From contig NZ_CP097479.1 in assembly GCF_024029915.1 (NCBI RefSeq), positions 1-48,045 on the forward strand: a stretch of DNA of 48,045 bases. The letters are read 5' to 3'. This stretch comes from Fructilactobacillus ixorae (GTDB lineage: Bacteria > Bacillota > Bacilli > Lactobacillales > Lactobacillaceae). Each line of letters begins with the position of its first letter. The stretch's first letter is position 1. Both the position numbers and the translations under genes were made by a program. This document shows, in pieces, positions 33,962-41,443 of the stretch. A model generated the notes under the pieces. The model was not told the origin of the DNA and did no database searches. It saw only the letters and a program-made list of their open reading frames with translations.

Positions 33962-34249
33962 ATGCCAAATCCAAAAAAGTTTTTGCCTTTAATATCTGCA
34001 ATTCCAACAGATGTATTGGAAAATAGCCAATTATCAGCGTCTGCTAGATTAGTTTTCGCTTTCTTCTTTACTTATTTCAATACACATAAACAATTAAAAA
34101 TATCTTATGAAAAATTAGCAGAAAATACTGGGCTTAGCGTTAATACGGTTAAAAGATCGGTAAAGTCTTTATTAAACGTAAAGCTGATTTCAACAATTAA
34201 AAATGATGATCCTTTTGACCATACAAATATTTATGAAATGGATAATTGA
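33962..34249 (+). CDS. Helix-turn-helix replication accessory protein
   Basis: A 95-residue winged-helix-like protein (LSASARLVFAFFFTYFNTHK; then GLSVNTVKRSVKSLLNVKLI as recognition region). It looks like the N-terminal DNA-binding domain of a phage replication initiator standing alone, and it overlaps the real initiator gene region. It may bind the origin or regulate the operon. Confidence 0.55.
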   Translation: MPNPKKFLPLISAIPTDVLENSQLSASARLVFAFFFTYFNTHKQLKISYEKLAENTGLSVNTVKRSVKSLLNVKLISTIKNDDPFDHTNIYEMDN

Positions 34250-34251
34250 TT

Positions 34252-35004
34252 ATGGGAAATTTATTATATCCAACATCACCTTTAGTTGTAAATCCAGATC
34301 TAGCTAAATTGATCGGATTAAATGAGGCTATTGTTTTACAGCAACTTCATTACTGGCTAAAAAAGTCTAATAACACATTCAACGGGCGGAAATGGGCTTT
34401 TAATACCTATGATGATTGGCAAAAGCAGTTCAAATGGTGGAGTTCAAGAACTGTTCGCAGAACTTTTACTAGCTTAATTAAGCAAGGTTTGGTAATAACT
34501 GGGAACTTTAATAAAAAGGGTTATGACAAAACGAAATGGTATTCGATTGATTACGAAAAACTAGAACAATTAGTGGATAGTCCATGTGGACAAAATGGCC
34601 ATATCAAACGGACAGATTGTCCACATCCATCCGGACAAAATGACCAGACCAATACCAGAGACTACACAGAGATTACAACAGAGACTAACAAAACCACTAT
34701 GTCGAGTTCTGACGAACACGACCGTACGGCTCAAAAGGTGATTGATTATTTAAATCAAAAAACTAGTCGGCATTACAGAAATACAAACGCTAACTTACGA
34801 TTAATCAAAGCGAGAATTAAAGATGGTTTTGTGTTATCAGATTTCATTGTTGTTATTGATAACAAAGTAAGCCAGTGGGGCAATGATCCTAAAATGCAGA
34901 AGTATTTAAGACCAGCAACTTTATTTAATGCTTCTAAATTTGAAGGGTATTTAAACGAACGAACTGTTGAACGAAGAGGGAGTGATGTAGATGGGCTCTT
35001 TTAA
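34252..35004 (+). CDS. Replisome organiser / replication initiator
   Basis: A 250-residue protein. Residues about 1-110 are a winged-helix domain (NEAIVLQQLHYWLKKSNNTF; WSSRTVRRTFTSLIKQGLVI), 110-160 a polar linker, and 165-240 the conserved phage initiator C-terminal domain (VIDYLNQKTSRHYRNTNANL; QKYLRPATLFNASKFEGYL). The linker DNA carries iterons, so the protein probably binds its own gene as origin. It overlaps the loader gene by 14 bases. The TTG at 34246 is an alternative start. Confidence 0.85.
   Translation: MGNLLYPTSPLVVNPDLAKLIGLNEAIVLQQLHYWLKKSNNTFNGRKWAFNTYDDWQKQFKWWSSRTVRRTFTSLIKQGLVITGNFNKKGYDKTKWYSIDYEKLEQLVDSPCGQNGHIKRTDCPHPSGQNDQTNTRDYTEITTETNKTTMSSSDEHDRTAQKVIDYLNQKTSRHYRNTNANLRLIKARIKDGFVLSDFIVVIDNKVSQWGNDPKMQKYLRPATLFNASKFEGYLNERTVERRGSDVDGLF
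34586..34645. other. Putative replication origin iterons
   Basis: Three 15-base copies of a word like NNGGACARATTGNCC stand at 34586, 34608 and 34631, spaced 22-23 bases. The middle one contains a perfect dyad, GGACA-GAT-TGTCC. They lie in the linker-coding part of the initiator gene, the position of lambda and lactococcal phage origins. Confidence 0.6.
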
Positions 35005-35824
35005 AGCAATTGAATTTCCATTGCTTAATAAAGTTCATAAACTTCCAGATAAATGTAGTCGATGTGGTAATCAGTTGATTCAAGTTGGAGATAAAGAACC
35101 ATTTTGCCAGTACTGCCAGCTCAAAAGTATCAAGGAAAAGGATTCTAAAATCATCAATGATTATCAGAAATCGAAGCGTAAACGTTTTACCACTGAAGTT
35201 CTAAAAAGGGATTCAATCATTGAAGACCAAGCCTTGCTAAACGCTAGTTTTGATAATTACGATGCCTCGGTTAGCCAAGAAGCAACTGAAAATTTAGACA
35301 AAGCAAAACGGTTGGCCATCCAGTATAGCAAGCTAGATAGTCCATTCAATACGGTTCTTAGCGGTGTTGCCGGTCGTGGTAAATCTCATCTATCTTTATC
35401 AATGCTTAAATACATCAACAAACATGCTAAGGAACCAGTTTCCTGTTTATACGTTGATATTGCTGAAATGTTGCAAAGAATCAAGGCATCATTCAACTAT
35501 CGAGAAGCCAATAAGTACTCGGAAGACAATATGACTAGATTATGTGGTAATGCTGATTTTTTAGTAATTGATGATTTAGGTAGCGAAGCTACTTTTAAAC
35601 AAAAGGATGAAGAAGCGACTAACTTTTCACAGCGATTACTTTTTAACATCATGCAACGACGACAAGACAAAAGTACGATTATTACCACTAACTTAAGTAG
35701 TTCACAGATGGGAAGCATTTATAACCCTAAAATCGTTTCCCGCTTATTTAAAAATCTAAATGGGCATGTAATTAAGTTTACTGAAAAGACACCCGATCAA
35801 AGACGAAAGGATAATCTATTTTGA
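34991..35824 (+). CDS. DnaC-like helicase loader
   Basis: The 277-residue AAA+ protein has an N-terminal zinc ribbon (C22, C25, C39, C42), Walker A GVAGRGKS at 125-132 and Walker B FLVIDD at 190-195, with STIITTNLS as sensor region. It should load the host replicative helicase at the origin marked by the organiser encoded just upstream. It overlaps neighbours on both sides. Confidence 0.9.
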   Translation: MGSFKAIEFPLLNKVHKLPDKCSRCGNQLIQVGDKEPFCQYCQLKSIKEKDSKIINDYQKSKRKRFTTEVLKRDSIIEDQALLNASFDNYDASVSQEATENLDKAKRLAIQYSKLDSPFNTVLSGVAGRGKSHLSLSMLKYINKHAKEPVSCLYVDIAEMLQRIKASFNYREANKYSEDNMTRLCGNADFLVIDDLGSEATFKQKDEEATNFSQRLLFNIMQRRQDKSTIITTNLSSSQMGSIYNPKIVSRLFKNLNGHVIKFTEKTPDQRRKDNLF

Positions 35825-36039
35825 AATTCTATAAAGAATGCCCTGTGTGTCACGGCAAAGGGCTAGAAGCAATTCCATTTAAGTATGGGCCTGGATACTC
35901 AGCAATCGTAACCTGTCGGCTATGTACAGAACGTAATAGAGTGCAAAAAGAGTTTGCTGAGTTAGATACTACGTTTAAGGAACATGGGATGAATTTTGGT
36001 AAGGATTTGCAACGAAAGTTTGATGAGGTGAAGCAATGA
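35821..36039 (+). CDS. Zinc-ribbon small protein
   Basis: A 72-residue protein with two CxxC knuckles (CPVCHGKG and CRLCTERN) and a helical tail. TTG start overlaps the loader stop, so it is coupled to it. It may assist replication proteins; unknown. Confidence 0.55.
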   Translation: MKFYKECPVCHGKGLEAIPFKYGPGYSAIVTCRLCTERNRVQKEFAELDTTFKEHGMNFGKDLQRKFDEVKQ

Positions 36040-36290
36040 AGTATGTAGAATCGCGAGAAGACGCAAATACAGCACAAAAAATGATGAATAACTTAGCTTT
36101 AAAGTATGGTGAAGCAAACATTTTAGTTTTGCATCCCGGACTAATTAAAACAACAACCGACACTGATCATAATAATGAATCAATTTGGGTAGAGAAAATT
36201 GAAAGATTTATGAGTGGAGATAAAGAGTGGGTTGGTGTTACTAAAGGAACCGCTTTATACATCAAGAGGGAGCTAGATAGCAATGATTGA
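36036..36290 (+). CDS. 84-residue early protein, unknown
   Basis: An alpha-beta protein (ALKYGEANILVLHPGLIKTT) with no recognised family. Overlaps the previous gene by 4 bases and the next by 8, so it belongs to the same tightly packed operon. Confidence 0.45.
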   Translation: MKYVESREDANTAQKMMNNLALKYGEANILVLHPGLIKTTTDTDHNNESIWVEKIERFMSGDKEWVGVTKGTALYIKRELDSND

Positions 36291-36753
36291 AAATAATAAG
36301 AAAATTCAAGAACAGCAAGATGAAATTAGATCTCTTCGGTTATCGCTTAAAAAAGCACATGAAAACGATAGAATCGCTAAGCGAGAAAACAACAAGCAAC
36401 GCATATTGCTATCTAAAGCACTTTCAAGAATTGATGCAGCTGATGACTTATTGAATACTGCTAATCTATATTGGAATGAAACCACAGGGGAATACACCAG
36501 TGATAAGCAGATTAGTTTTGTTGAATTGCCCATCATTCCAACCTGGGTTGAACCCCAGTTGAAAATGCATAAAAAAGCTGGCGAACCGCACGTTAGTTGC
36601 TTTATCAAAAACTTATACGCGAATGCCAAAGATAGTTCTCAAAAACGATACATTGACAAGCATATAAAGGCAATTCAGCTAGCCTATACACTGGATCAGT
36701 ACGTAGTAGATGATTGCTCAGATTTTCAGTTTGTAGGTGTAGATAATGAATAA
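36283..36753 (+). CDS. 156-residue coiled-coil protein, unknown
   Basis: Residues 1-60 are a charged coiled coil (EQQDEIRSLRLSLKKAHEND); the rest is mixed with several Trp and Tyr. No motif recognised. Overlaps both neighbours. Confidence 0.45.
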   Translation: MIENNKKIQEQQDEIRSLRLSLKKAHENDRIAKRENNKQRILLSKALSRIDAADDLLNTANLYWNETTGEYTSDKQISFVELPIIPTWVEPQLKMHKKAGEPHVSCFIKNLYANAKDSSQKRYIDKHIKAIQLAYTLDQYVVDDCSDFQFVGVDNE

Positions 36754-37147
36754 AAAAGAAGTAGATGTACCAATAGTAAGCGATGAATTAGGTAAGGCTT
36801 TTCAGTGGGTTCATAGAGAGGGTTCTTTCTCAACAAAAGATATCTTAGATCCAGATCTTTATGTTTATGAGAAAACTCCCGAAATTGAGAATAGTGGATC
36901 TGATTATTTAGCTTATCTTTTAGCAAGAATGTATACAGTTGGATTTGAATTTGACGGTAAAAAGTATGCAATTCAGTTTCCGTATACAGATAAAGGCGGA
37001 ACCCCTTGGTATTTAACTCGTACTTGGACTGGACAATATAAATGTACTACAAATTTGGAAGAAGCCTTAATAACTATGAAAGAAATTAATCATGATCCGG
37101 GATTATTCATATTCAAAAAGTTTGCAGTGGAAATTAACGATGATTAG
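36746..37147 (+). CDS. 133-residue early protein, unknown
   Basis: An acidic protein with KYAIQFPYTDKGGTPWYLTR in the middle and a beta-rich C-terminus. No family recognised. It overlaps the DUF1064 gene by 8 bases. Confidence 0.45.
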   Translation: MNKKEVDVPIVSDELGKAFQWVHREGSFSTKDILDPDLYVYEKTPEIENSGSDYLAYLLARMYTVGFEFDGKKYAIQFPYTDKGGTPWYLTRTWTGQYKCTTNLEEALITMKEINHDPGLFIFKKFAVEINDD

Positions 37148-37568
37148 ACAATCTAGAAAACCAATTATTAACTTTAAAACACGAGATAATACGTTGAGAG
37201 CAACTTGGAATAAGTATCATGCTAAGAAATCAATTTATAAAGATATGGTGTTCGATAGCAAAGCAGAAATGGAGTACTTTATCAGACATATTGATGGTAA
37301 GCATGAACATTGGAAAAGGCAGGAACCATTTGAATTAGTTCCACGATTCAAGTTAGGTAAAAGAACAAAACGACGACGTATCTATAAACCTGATTTTTGC
37401 TTGTATGACAGCAATAGAAATCTAGTTAAGGTAATTGATGTAAAGGGACGAAAAATAACCGCAGACGCTAGTTTTCGTATGAATTTACTTGAATACAAGC
37501 TAGGGATGCCAGTAACAGTTGCTAGATTTAATTACAAAACCAATATGTTCGAAGAAGAGGAATTTTGA
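37140..37568 (+). CDS. DUF1064 nuclease-like protein
   Basis: A 142-residue basic protein with the DUF1064 order: KYHAKKSIYKDMVFDSKAEM, a central ERLK-like region, YKPDFCLYDSNRNLVKVIDV-KG with PD-x(15)-DVK, which is a PD-(D/E)XK nuclease core. It probably cleaves branched DNA (Holliday-junction or flap processing) during recombination or replication. The short form from ATG 37140 is preferred; the longer frame lies within the previous gene. Confidence 0.75.
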   Translation: MIRQSRKPIINFKTRDNTLRATWNKYHAKKSIYKDMVFDSKAEMEYFIRHIDGKHEHWKRQEPFELVPRFKLGKRTKRRRIYKPDFCLYDSNRNLVKVIDVKGRKITADASFRMNLLEYKLGMPVTVARFNYKTNMFEEEEF

Positions 37569-37570
37569 AA

Positions 37571-37819
37571 ATGGTAATTAGAAATAATCTTGAACAAACA
37601 GAAGTAGAAAATTATCCAACTATGCTGAAAAAGGTGATTAGCTATAAAACTAGTTTTGCAAGCCCTAAAGAAGCATCAGATTATCTAGCTGATGCAATTC
37701 ATAATTTTATTGGTGATGGATATGAGGTTATCAAAGCGTCAATTAATCCAATTGTTACTAGTCCAGCATTTGTACCAAGAAAATTCATTGTAAAACTCAA
37801 GGTAGGCAAAAATCTATGA
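37571..37819 (+). CDS. 82-residue early protein, unknown
   Basis: An alpha-beta protein (SPKEASDYLADAIHNFIGDG). GAGGA is about 10 bases before ATG 37571. Overlaps the next gene by 4 bases. No family recognised. Confidence 0.45.
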   Translation: MVIRNNLEQTEVENYPTMLKKVISYKTSFASPKEASDYLADAIHNFIGDGYEVIKASINPIVTSPAFVPRKFIVKLKVGKNL

Positions 37820-38040
37820 ACAAAAGTAATTTTGTAATGGTACTAGGGATCATATTGTTACTTTTTGTTCTGTCAGTCCTAGAATTTTATGACGATGGTT
37901 CAATTATGTGTTTTCTACTAGTAATTTTATTAATATCGTTCAGTTTTTTAGTTGGATACTCATATATTTGGTTTCCAATTTTACTAATTGCATCAATTAC
38001 TTATGTATTTTATCGATTAATTAGGTACAGGAAACGTTAA
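37816..38040 (+). CDS. Small membrane protein, first of a pair
   Basis: A 74-residue protein with two or three membrane segments and a basic end (RLIRYRKR). It shares pattern with the next gene: G-I-LL at the start, an F-x-x-G-S/C-x-x turn, then SYIWFPILLI against AWVWIPLVII. Likely a duplicated gene. Role unknown. Confidence 0.5.
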   Translation: MNKSNFVMVLGIILLLFVLSVLEFYDDGSIMCFLLVILLISFSFLVGYSYIWFPILLIASITYVFYRLIRYRKR

Positions 38041-38051
38041 GGAGAAGTTAA

Positions 38052-38252
38052 ATGATTGCAGGAATTTTAATGATTTTGTTAGGAATTGCACTGTTTGAAT
38101 CTTTTCGTAACGGTTGTAGCGGTTGCCTATCATTGATTGTATTTTTGGTCTTAGTAAGCCTATTGATTAGTTATGCATGGGTTTGGATTCCACTAGTGAT
38201 TATTGTTTTATTTTTCTATTTCTTGTTTAGAACTAATAACAAGGATGATTAA
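38052..38252 (+). CDS. Small membrane protein, second of a pair
   Basis: A 66-residue protein with two to three membrane helices (GILMILLGIALFESFRNGCS; YAWVWIPLVIIVLFFYFLF) resembling its neighbour. AAGGAG precedes the ATG. Role unknown. Confidence 0.5.
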   Translation: MIAGILMILLGIALFESFRNGCSGCLSLIVFLVLVSLLISYAWVWIPLVIIVLFFYFLFRTNNKDD

Positions 38253-38254
38253 TT

Positions 38255-38968
38255 ATGTATGCAAAATTAGCTCAAATTAACGGCTCTCGCGTTGTTTTAG
38301 ACTTAGATGGGGAAATAGACGTTAATCAGTTAAAACGCTTCTCAGATGGAAAACAGCCAACTGTGGAATTGATTGTAGCTGATGGTCGTCGTATCACGCC
38401 AGATCAACGCAAGAAAATATTTGCCATGTTTGGAGATATGTCTGACTATCTTGGCTATTTCCCACGAGAAGTTGAGGAAATCATGAAGTATCAGTTCATC
38501 CAAACGATGGATAGGCCAGAGTGGTTTAGCATGGCCGACTGTTCAGAGTCGTTAGCTAACGAGTTCCTAACATTCATCATTGATTTCTGTATTAAAAACG
38601 ATATTCCATTTAAGACCAAAGTGATTGATATTATCCAAAATGATTATGGGTTGGTGCATGACTGTGTTTTGAAACGTATTTGTGTAGTTTGCGGTAAACC
38701 GCACGCAGATATTCATCATGTCGATACAGTTGGACGTGGCTTTGATCGTCGCAAAATTAATCATATTGGTAGACGTGTTTTACCACTTTGTAGAACGTGC
38801 CACCAACGATTTCATGAGATGGGTTCCATTAGTTTTTTCCAGCAGAACCAGATTTTGCCAATTAAACTTACAGCGGATGATATTAAGAAACTTGGGTTAG
38901 AAAGTAACGAAAGAGTTGACGAATATGCCAAACATGGAGATTTTAAAAAATTTCAAAGAAATTCCTGA
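38255..38968 (+). CDS. Putative HNHc nuclease (HNHc_6-like)
   Basis: A 237-residue protein. The first 150 residues resemble a family of phage proteins related to NinB-type recombination factors. The C-terminal part holds CVVCGKPHADIHHVDT and LPLCRTCHQRFHE: two CxxC pairs and HH/H residues of an HNH zinc nuclease. Probably acts in recombination. Its last 44 bases overlap the NUMOD-HNH gene, which suggests that the latter was inserted at its 3' end. Confidence 0.75.
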   Translation: MYAKLAQINGSRVVLDLDGEIDVNQLKRFSDGKQPTVELIVADGRRITPDQRKKIFAMFGDMSDYLGYFPREVEEIMKYQFIQTMDRPEWFSMADCSESLANEFLTFIIDFCIKNDIPFKTKVIDIIQNDYGLVHDCVLKRICVVCGKPHADIHHVDTVGRGFDRRKINHIGRRVLPLCRTCHQRFHEMGSISFFQQNQILPIKLTADDIKKLGLESNERVDEYAKHGDFKKFQRNS

Positions 38969-39713
38969 TTATGATGGGAAATATTGGATTAACGAAAACG
39001 GTGAGGTACTATCTTTTCAATGTGATGCTAGCGGAAGATTTAATGGAGAATCTCATTTCTTAAAACCATTGCAAAGAAAGTACGGGTCTTTAGTTGTTTC
39101 CTTATGTATGAATGGGAAAGTTAGACAATATAAAGCTAATAGATTAGTTGCTGATCTATTCGATAGAAATAAAAAATTTGATAATCTTCCGAATGAAAAA
39201 TGGAAGCAGACTGAATTTCCTAATGTAGAAGTTTCTAATAAAGGTCGACTTAGAACTAAAGGTCAATTCTACGATGCTCAAAGTATGGCTAAGATTAAAT
39301 ATAAAATTATCAACGTTTCTACTAATGGTAGGTATTTGATGATTCATCAAGGTAACAATAGAGAATTTGTTCATCGTTTAGTTGCCAAAGCTTTTTGTCC
39401 TAATCCTAATAATTACAACGTAGTCAACCATAAAGATGAAAATATTTTTAACAATAATGCTGATAATTTAGAATGGTGTACCCAAAAATATAACGCCAAT
39501 TATGGAACGGTTAGACAAAAGATAGCTTGGAAACGATGCAAACCAGTTATTGGAATTAATGGAACTAAAGTATCTATTCTTAAAAATGCAGACAATGGTA
39601 TTAGAAATAATATGCATGGGTGGAGTAAAAGTTCACGTGGTTTGAAATGGTCTTATCTTAAATTTAATTTTGATTCATTAAAAGAAGTCAAATTAGATCA
39701 AGTAAGTAGGTGA
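38925..39713 (+). CDS. NUMOD4-HNH homing endonuclease
   Basis: The protein (262 residues from ATG 38925) has two NUMOD4-like modules (FKEIPDYDGKYWINENGEVL; EWKQTEF-like copy at about 75-95), an HNH core (NYNVVNHKDENIFNNNADNL, EWCTQKYN) and a C-terminal region with NGTKVSILKNADNGIRNN, an NUMOD1-like helix-turn-helix. This is the standard plan of a free-standing homing endonuclease. It sits between early genes without clear benefit to the phage. Confidence 0.85.
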   Translation: MPNMEILKNFKEIPDYDGKYWINENGEVLSFQCDASGRFNGESHFLKPLQRKYGSLVVSLCMNGKVRQYKANRLVADLFDRNKKFDNLPNEKWKQTEFPNVEVSNKGRLRTKGQFYDAQSMAKIKYKIINVSTNGRYLMIHQGNNREFVHRLVAKAFCPNPNNYNVVNHKDENIFNNNADNLEWCTQKYNANYGTVRQKIAWKRCKPVIGINGTKVSILKNADNGIRNNMHGWSKSSRGLKWSYLKFNFDSLKEVKLDQVSR

Positions 39714-39717
39714 TTTC

Positions 39718-39885
39718 ATGAAAGACGTCAGGTATTGCCCGCGTTGCCATAGCAATGTTAAGTCATTGCATTTTTGCACAGTTTGTAATTATCAATTTGA
39801 TGGGATTAATAAATCTTATCACAACAATCATTTACGAGAAATTAATAAAAGGAGAGCAAAACATGCAACCCCAAAATCGCTATAA
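39718..39885 (+). CDS. 55-residue zinc-ribbon protein
   Basis: The frame from ATG 39718 has CPRCHSNVKSLHFCTVCNYQ, a four-Cys zinc ribbon, then a basic tail. It has GTAGGTGAT upstream and overlaps the next gene by 23 bases. Small zinc ribbons recur in this operon. Confidence 0.55.
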   Translation: MKDVRYCPRCHSNVKSLHFCTVCNYQFDGINKSYHNNHLREINKRRAKHATPKSL

Positions 39886-40081
39886 ACATGGAAAGTATGA
39901 TCTAATCCATCATCTTTCTGATATTTTCCCACGAAATTGGTTCATTGGTTTTATGGCCGGTAACGTAATTAAGTATGTAGTTCGTTTTGAGGATAAGGGG
40001 ACCCCAGTTCAAGACCTAGAAAAAGCCAAGGATTACCTGGAACGTTTAATTGATTGGAGGAAGGCGGAGAACAATGACTAA
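39863..40081 (+). CDS. DUF3310 protein
   Basis: A 72-residue protein that matches the DUF3310 pattern: HLSDIFPRNWFIGFMAGNVI, then KYVVRFEDKG and DLEKAKDYLERLIDW. Small phage proteins of this family are sometimes annotated as nucleotide kinases, without proof. AAAGGAG precedes ATG 39863. Confidence 0.8.
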   Translation: MQPQNRYKHGKYDLIHHLSDIFPRNWFIGFMAGNVIKYVVRFEDKGTPVQDLEKAKDYLERLIDWRKAENND

Positions 40082-40274
40082 AGAATCGGTTGAATGTAAG
40101 TATTGTCATGAGCCTTTTTCAAAAGCTCGTGACACAGAAGATATAAAAAATTTTTTTAGACTTGGGTTTAATCCTAATCCAATTATTTTTTTCTGGTGCC
40201 CAAGTACAGCAGGAGTGATGGAGATAGAAATTAATTATTGTCCCATGTGTGGGAAGGAGTTAAACAATGGCTAG
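40074..40274 (+). CDS. Zinc-ribbon protein, first of a pair
   Basis: A 66-residue protein with CKYCHEPF near the start and NYCPMCGKEL at the end. The gene at 40628 has the same layout. GGCGGAG lies upstream. Function unknown. Confidence 0.5.
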   Translation: MTKESVECKYCHEPFSKARDTEDIKNFFRLGFNPNPIIFFWCPSTAGVMEIEINYCPMCGKELNNG

Positions 40275-40635
40275 TAATGTAATTGAAAAAGATTTATTTC
40301 TTGAATTCCTTGATCAAGCTAAGTATAGAAAGTGGCTAGATCGGTTTGAAAAACAAGTAAATAGTACTAAAGATGATACTGTGACATTTGTTCATAAGGG
40401 GACAGTTGTTATTTACAATAAACAAACTTCTCCTAATGTGGTTAGTTCTGGAATCGTTAAGCAATTAATCAAAATTTTAAAAAATCCGTCAAACCTGATT
40501 TCAATGGAAATGTGCGTAAATAAATTTCCAAATGATGCAGACGTGAAATTAAGAGATAAAAATGGAGAATTATTCGTGGAAGCATCAAACCTAAGCGCTG
40601 ATCAAATTAAGAGATTGGAGAAAATGGATGAATAA
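40267..40635 (+). CDS. 122-residue early protein, unknown
   Basis: A basic, helical protein (DLFLEFLDQAKYRKWLDRFE) with no recognised family. It overlaps both zinc-ribbon genes by 8 bases. AAGGAG upstream supports the start. Confidence 0.45.
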   Translation: MASNVIEKDLFLEFLDQAKYRKWLDRFEKQVNSTKDDTVTFVHKGTVVIYNKQTSPNVVSSGIVKQLIKILKNPSNLISMEMCVNKFPNDADVKLRDKNGELFVEASNLSADQIKRLEKMDE

Positions 40636-40819
40636 AAAGCAAGTGGCCTGCTCTTATTGTCAGGCTAATATGCCTTTATTTGTTGATACTGATACAAGAA
40701 TGTTTGTTTTTGTCAACAGAATTCAGTACGAAGAGAAAGGACAAGCTTCTATGACTGGATTTAATTATTGTCCCATTTGTGGGAGGAAGCGAAGTGAATG
40801 GAATTTAGGGACTTCATAG
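40628..40819 (+). CDS. Zinc-ribbon protein, second of a pair
   Basis: A 63-residue protein with CSYCQANM and NYCPICGRKR in the same places as in the 40074 gene; the two are probably paralogs. Function unknown. Confidence 0.5.
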   Translation: MNKKQVACSYCQANMPLFVDTDTRMFVFVNRIQYEEKGQASMTGFNYCPICGRKRSEWNLGTS

Positions 40820-40887
40820 GCATTGGCCTAGTTGCATTCGTGATCACACTTGTGATTATTGATGTAGTTCTATGTTTAGCGCAATAA
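40798..40887 (+). CDS. 29-residue membrane peptide
   Basis: MEFRDFIGIGLVAFVITLVI and nine more residues make one membrane helix. GGGAGGAAG lies 10-12 bases upstream, inside the zinc-ribbon gene. Supported only by the start signal and composition. Confidence 0.4.
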   Translation: MEFRDFIGIGLVAFVITLVIIDVVLCLAQ

Positions 40888-40957
40888 AAAAAGCTCTTTA
40901 CATCATCGTAAAGAGCTCTCTCGTTATTAATTCAATCCATTTGTATTATAACACGAG
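40884..40957. terminator. Hairpin pair between early region and ArpU
   Basis: An A8 run, then AGCTCTTTAC-ATCATC-GTAAAGAGCT (40892-40917), a perfect 10-bp stem. On the minus strand this is a terminator; on the plus strand it is followed by CTCTCG rather than T's. A second pairing, CTCGTTAT (40920) with ATAACACGAG (40948), closes a larger structure just before the ArpU ribosome-binding site. Confidence 0.55.
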
Positions 40958-40971
40958 CGGGAGGGTGTTAA

Positions 40972-41391
40972 ATGAAGTTATTCGATGATGTGGATGAGAA
41001 ACGAACACTTTATAGAACCAAGAAATTCCTAACAGTTACATTCCCTAAAATAAGAATGCAGTCCGGATTATCATCAATTGATTTACAAAGTCCGACAATT
41101 TCAGACATGCCATCATCAGCCCCTTATGGTAACTCTAACGAACGTAAGTGGTTACGCATGTTAGAACGTCAAGATGAAGTTAAAGACGTTATACGAGCCA
41201 TTAACTCAACGTCTAGCATATCTAAGTTCATTCTTCGTTCTTGCTATCTTGATGGTCTAAGCAACTGGCAAGTTAGCCAGCGATTGAATTTTGGCAATAC
41301 TCGGTTTGCTGAGTTGAAAAACAAAGCATTGTTAGAATTTGCCACGGCTATCGAAGTTTATGGTGTTAATTTAATTGAATTTAGAGTGTGA
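40972..41391 (+). CDS. ArpU family late transcription regulator
   Basis: A 139-residue protein with the ArpU pattern: NERKWLRMLERQDEVKDVIR, then ISKFILRSCYLDGLSNWQVS and a sigma-like recognition helix (NFGNTRFAELKNKALLEFA). ArpU/RinA-type proteins switch on late genes, here the terminase-head-tail-lysis operon. GGGAGGGTG supports the start. Confidence 0.85.
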   Translation: MKLFDDVDEKRTLYRTKKFLTVTFPKIRMQSGLSSIDLQSPTISDMPSSAPYGNSNERKWLRMLERQDEVKDVIRAINSTSSISKFILRSCYLDGLSNWQVSQRLNFGNTRFAELKNKALLEFATAIEVYGVNLIEFRV

Positions 41392-41406
41392 TTCAAATGT
41401 ATTATT

Positions 41407-41415
41407 TGATATAAT
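41407..41415 (+). promoter_or_regulatory. Extended -10 promoter of methylase gene
   Basis: TGATATAAT, an extended -10 element (TGnTATAAT), lies 29 bases before the methylase ATG. No good -35 is visible, as is common for this promoter class. It implies transcription independent of the operon. Confidence 0.6.
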
Positions 41416-41443
41416 TAAGACATAAAGTACAAAGGGAGTAAAA

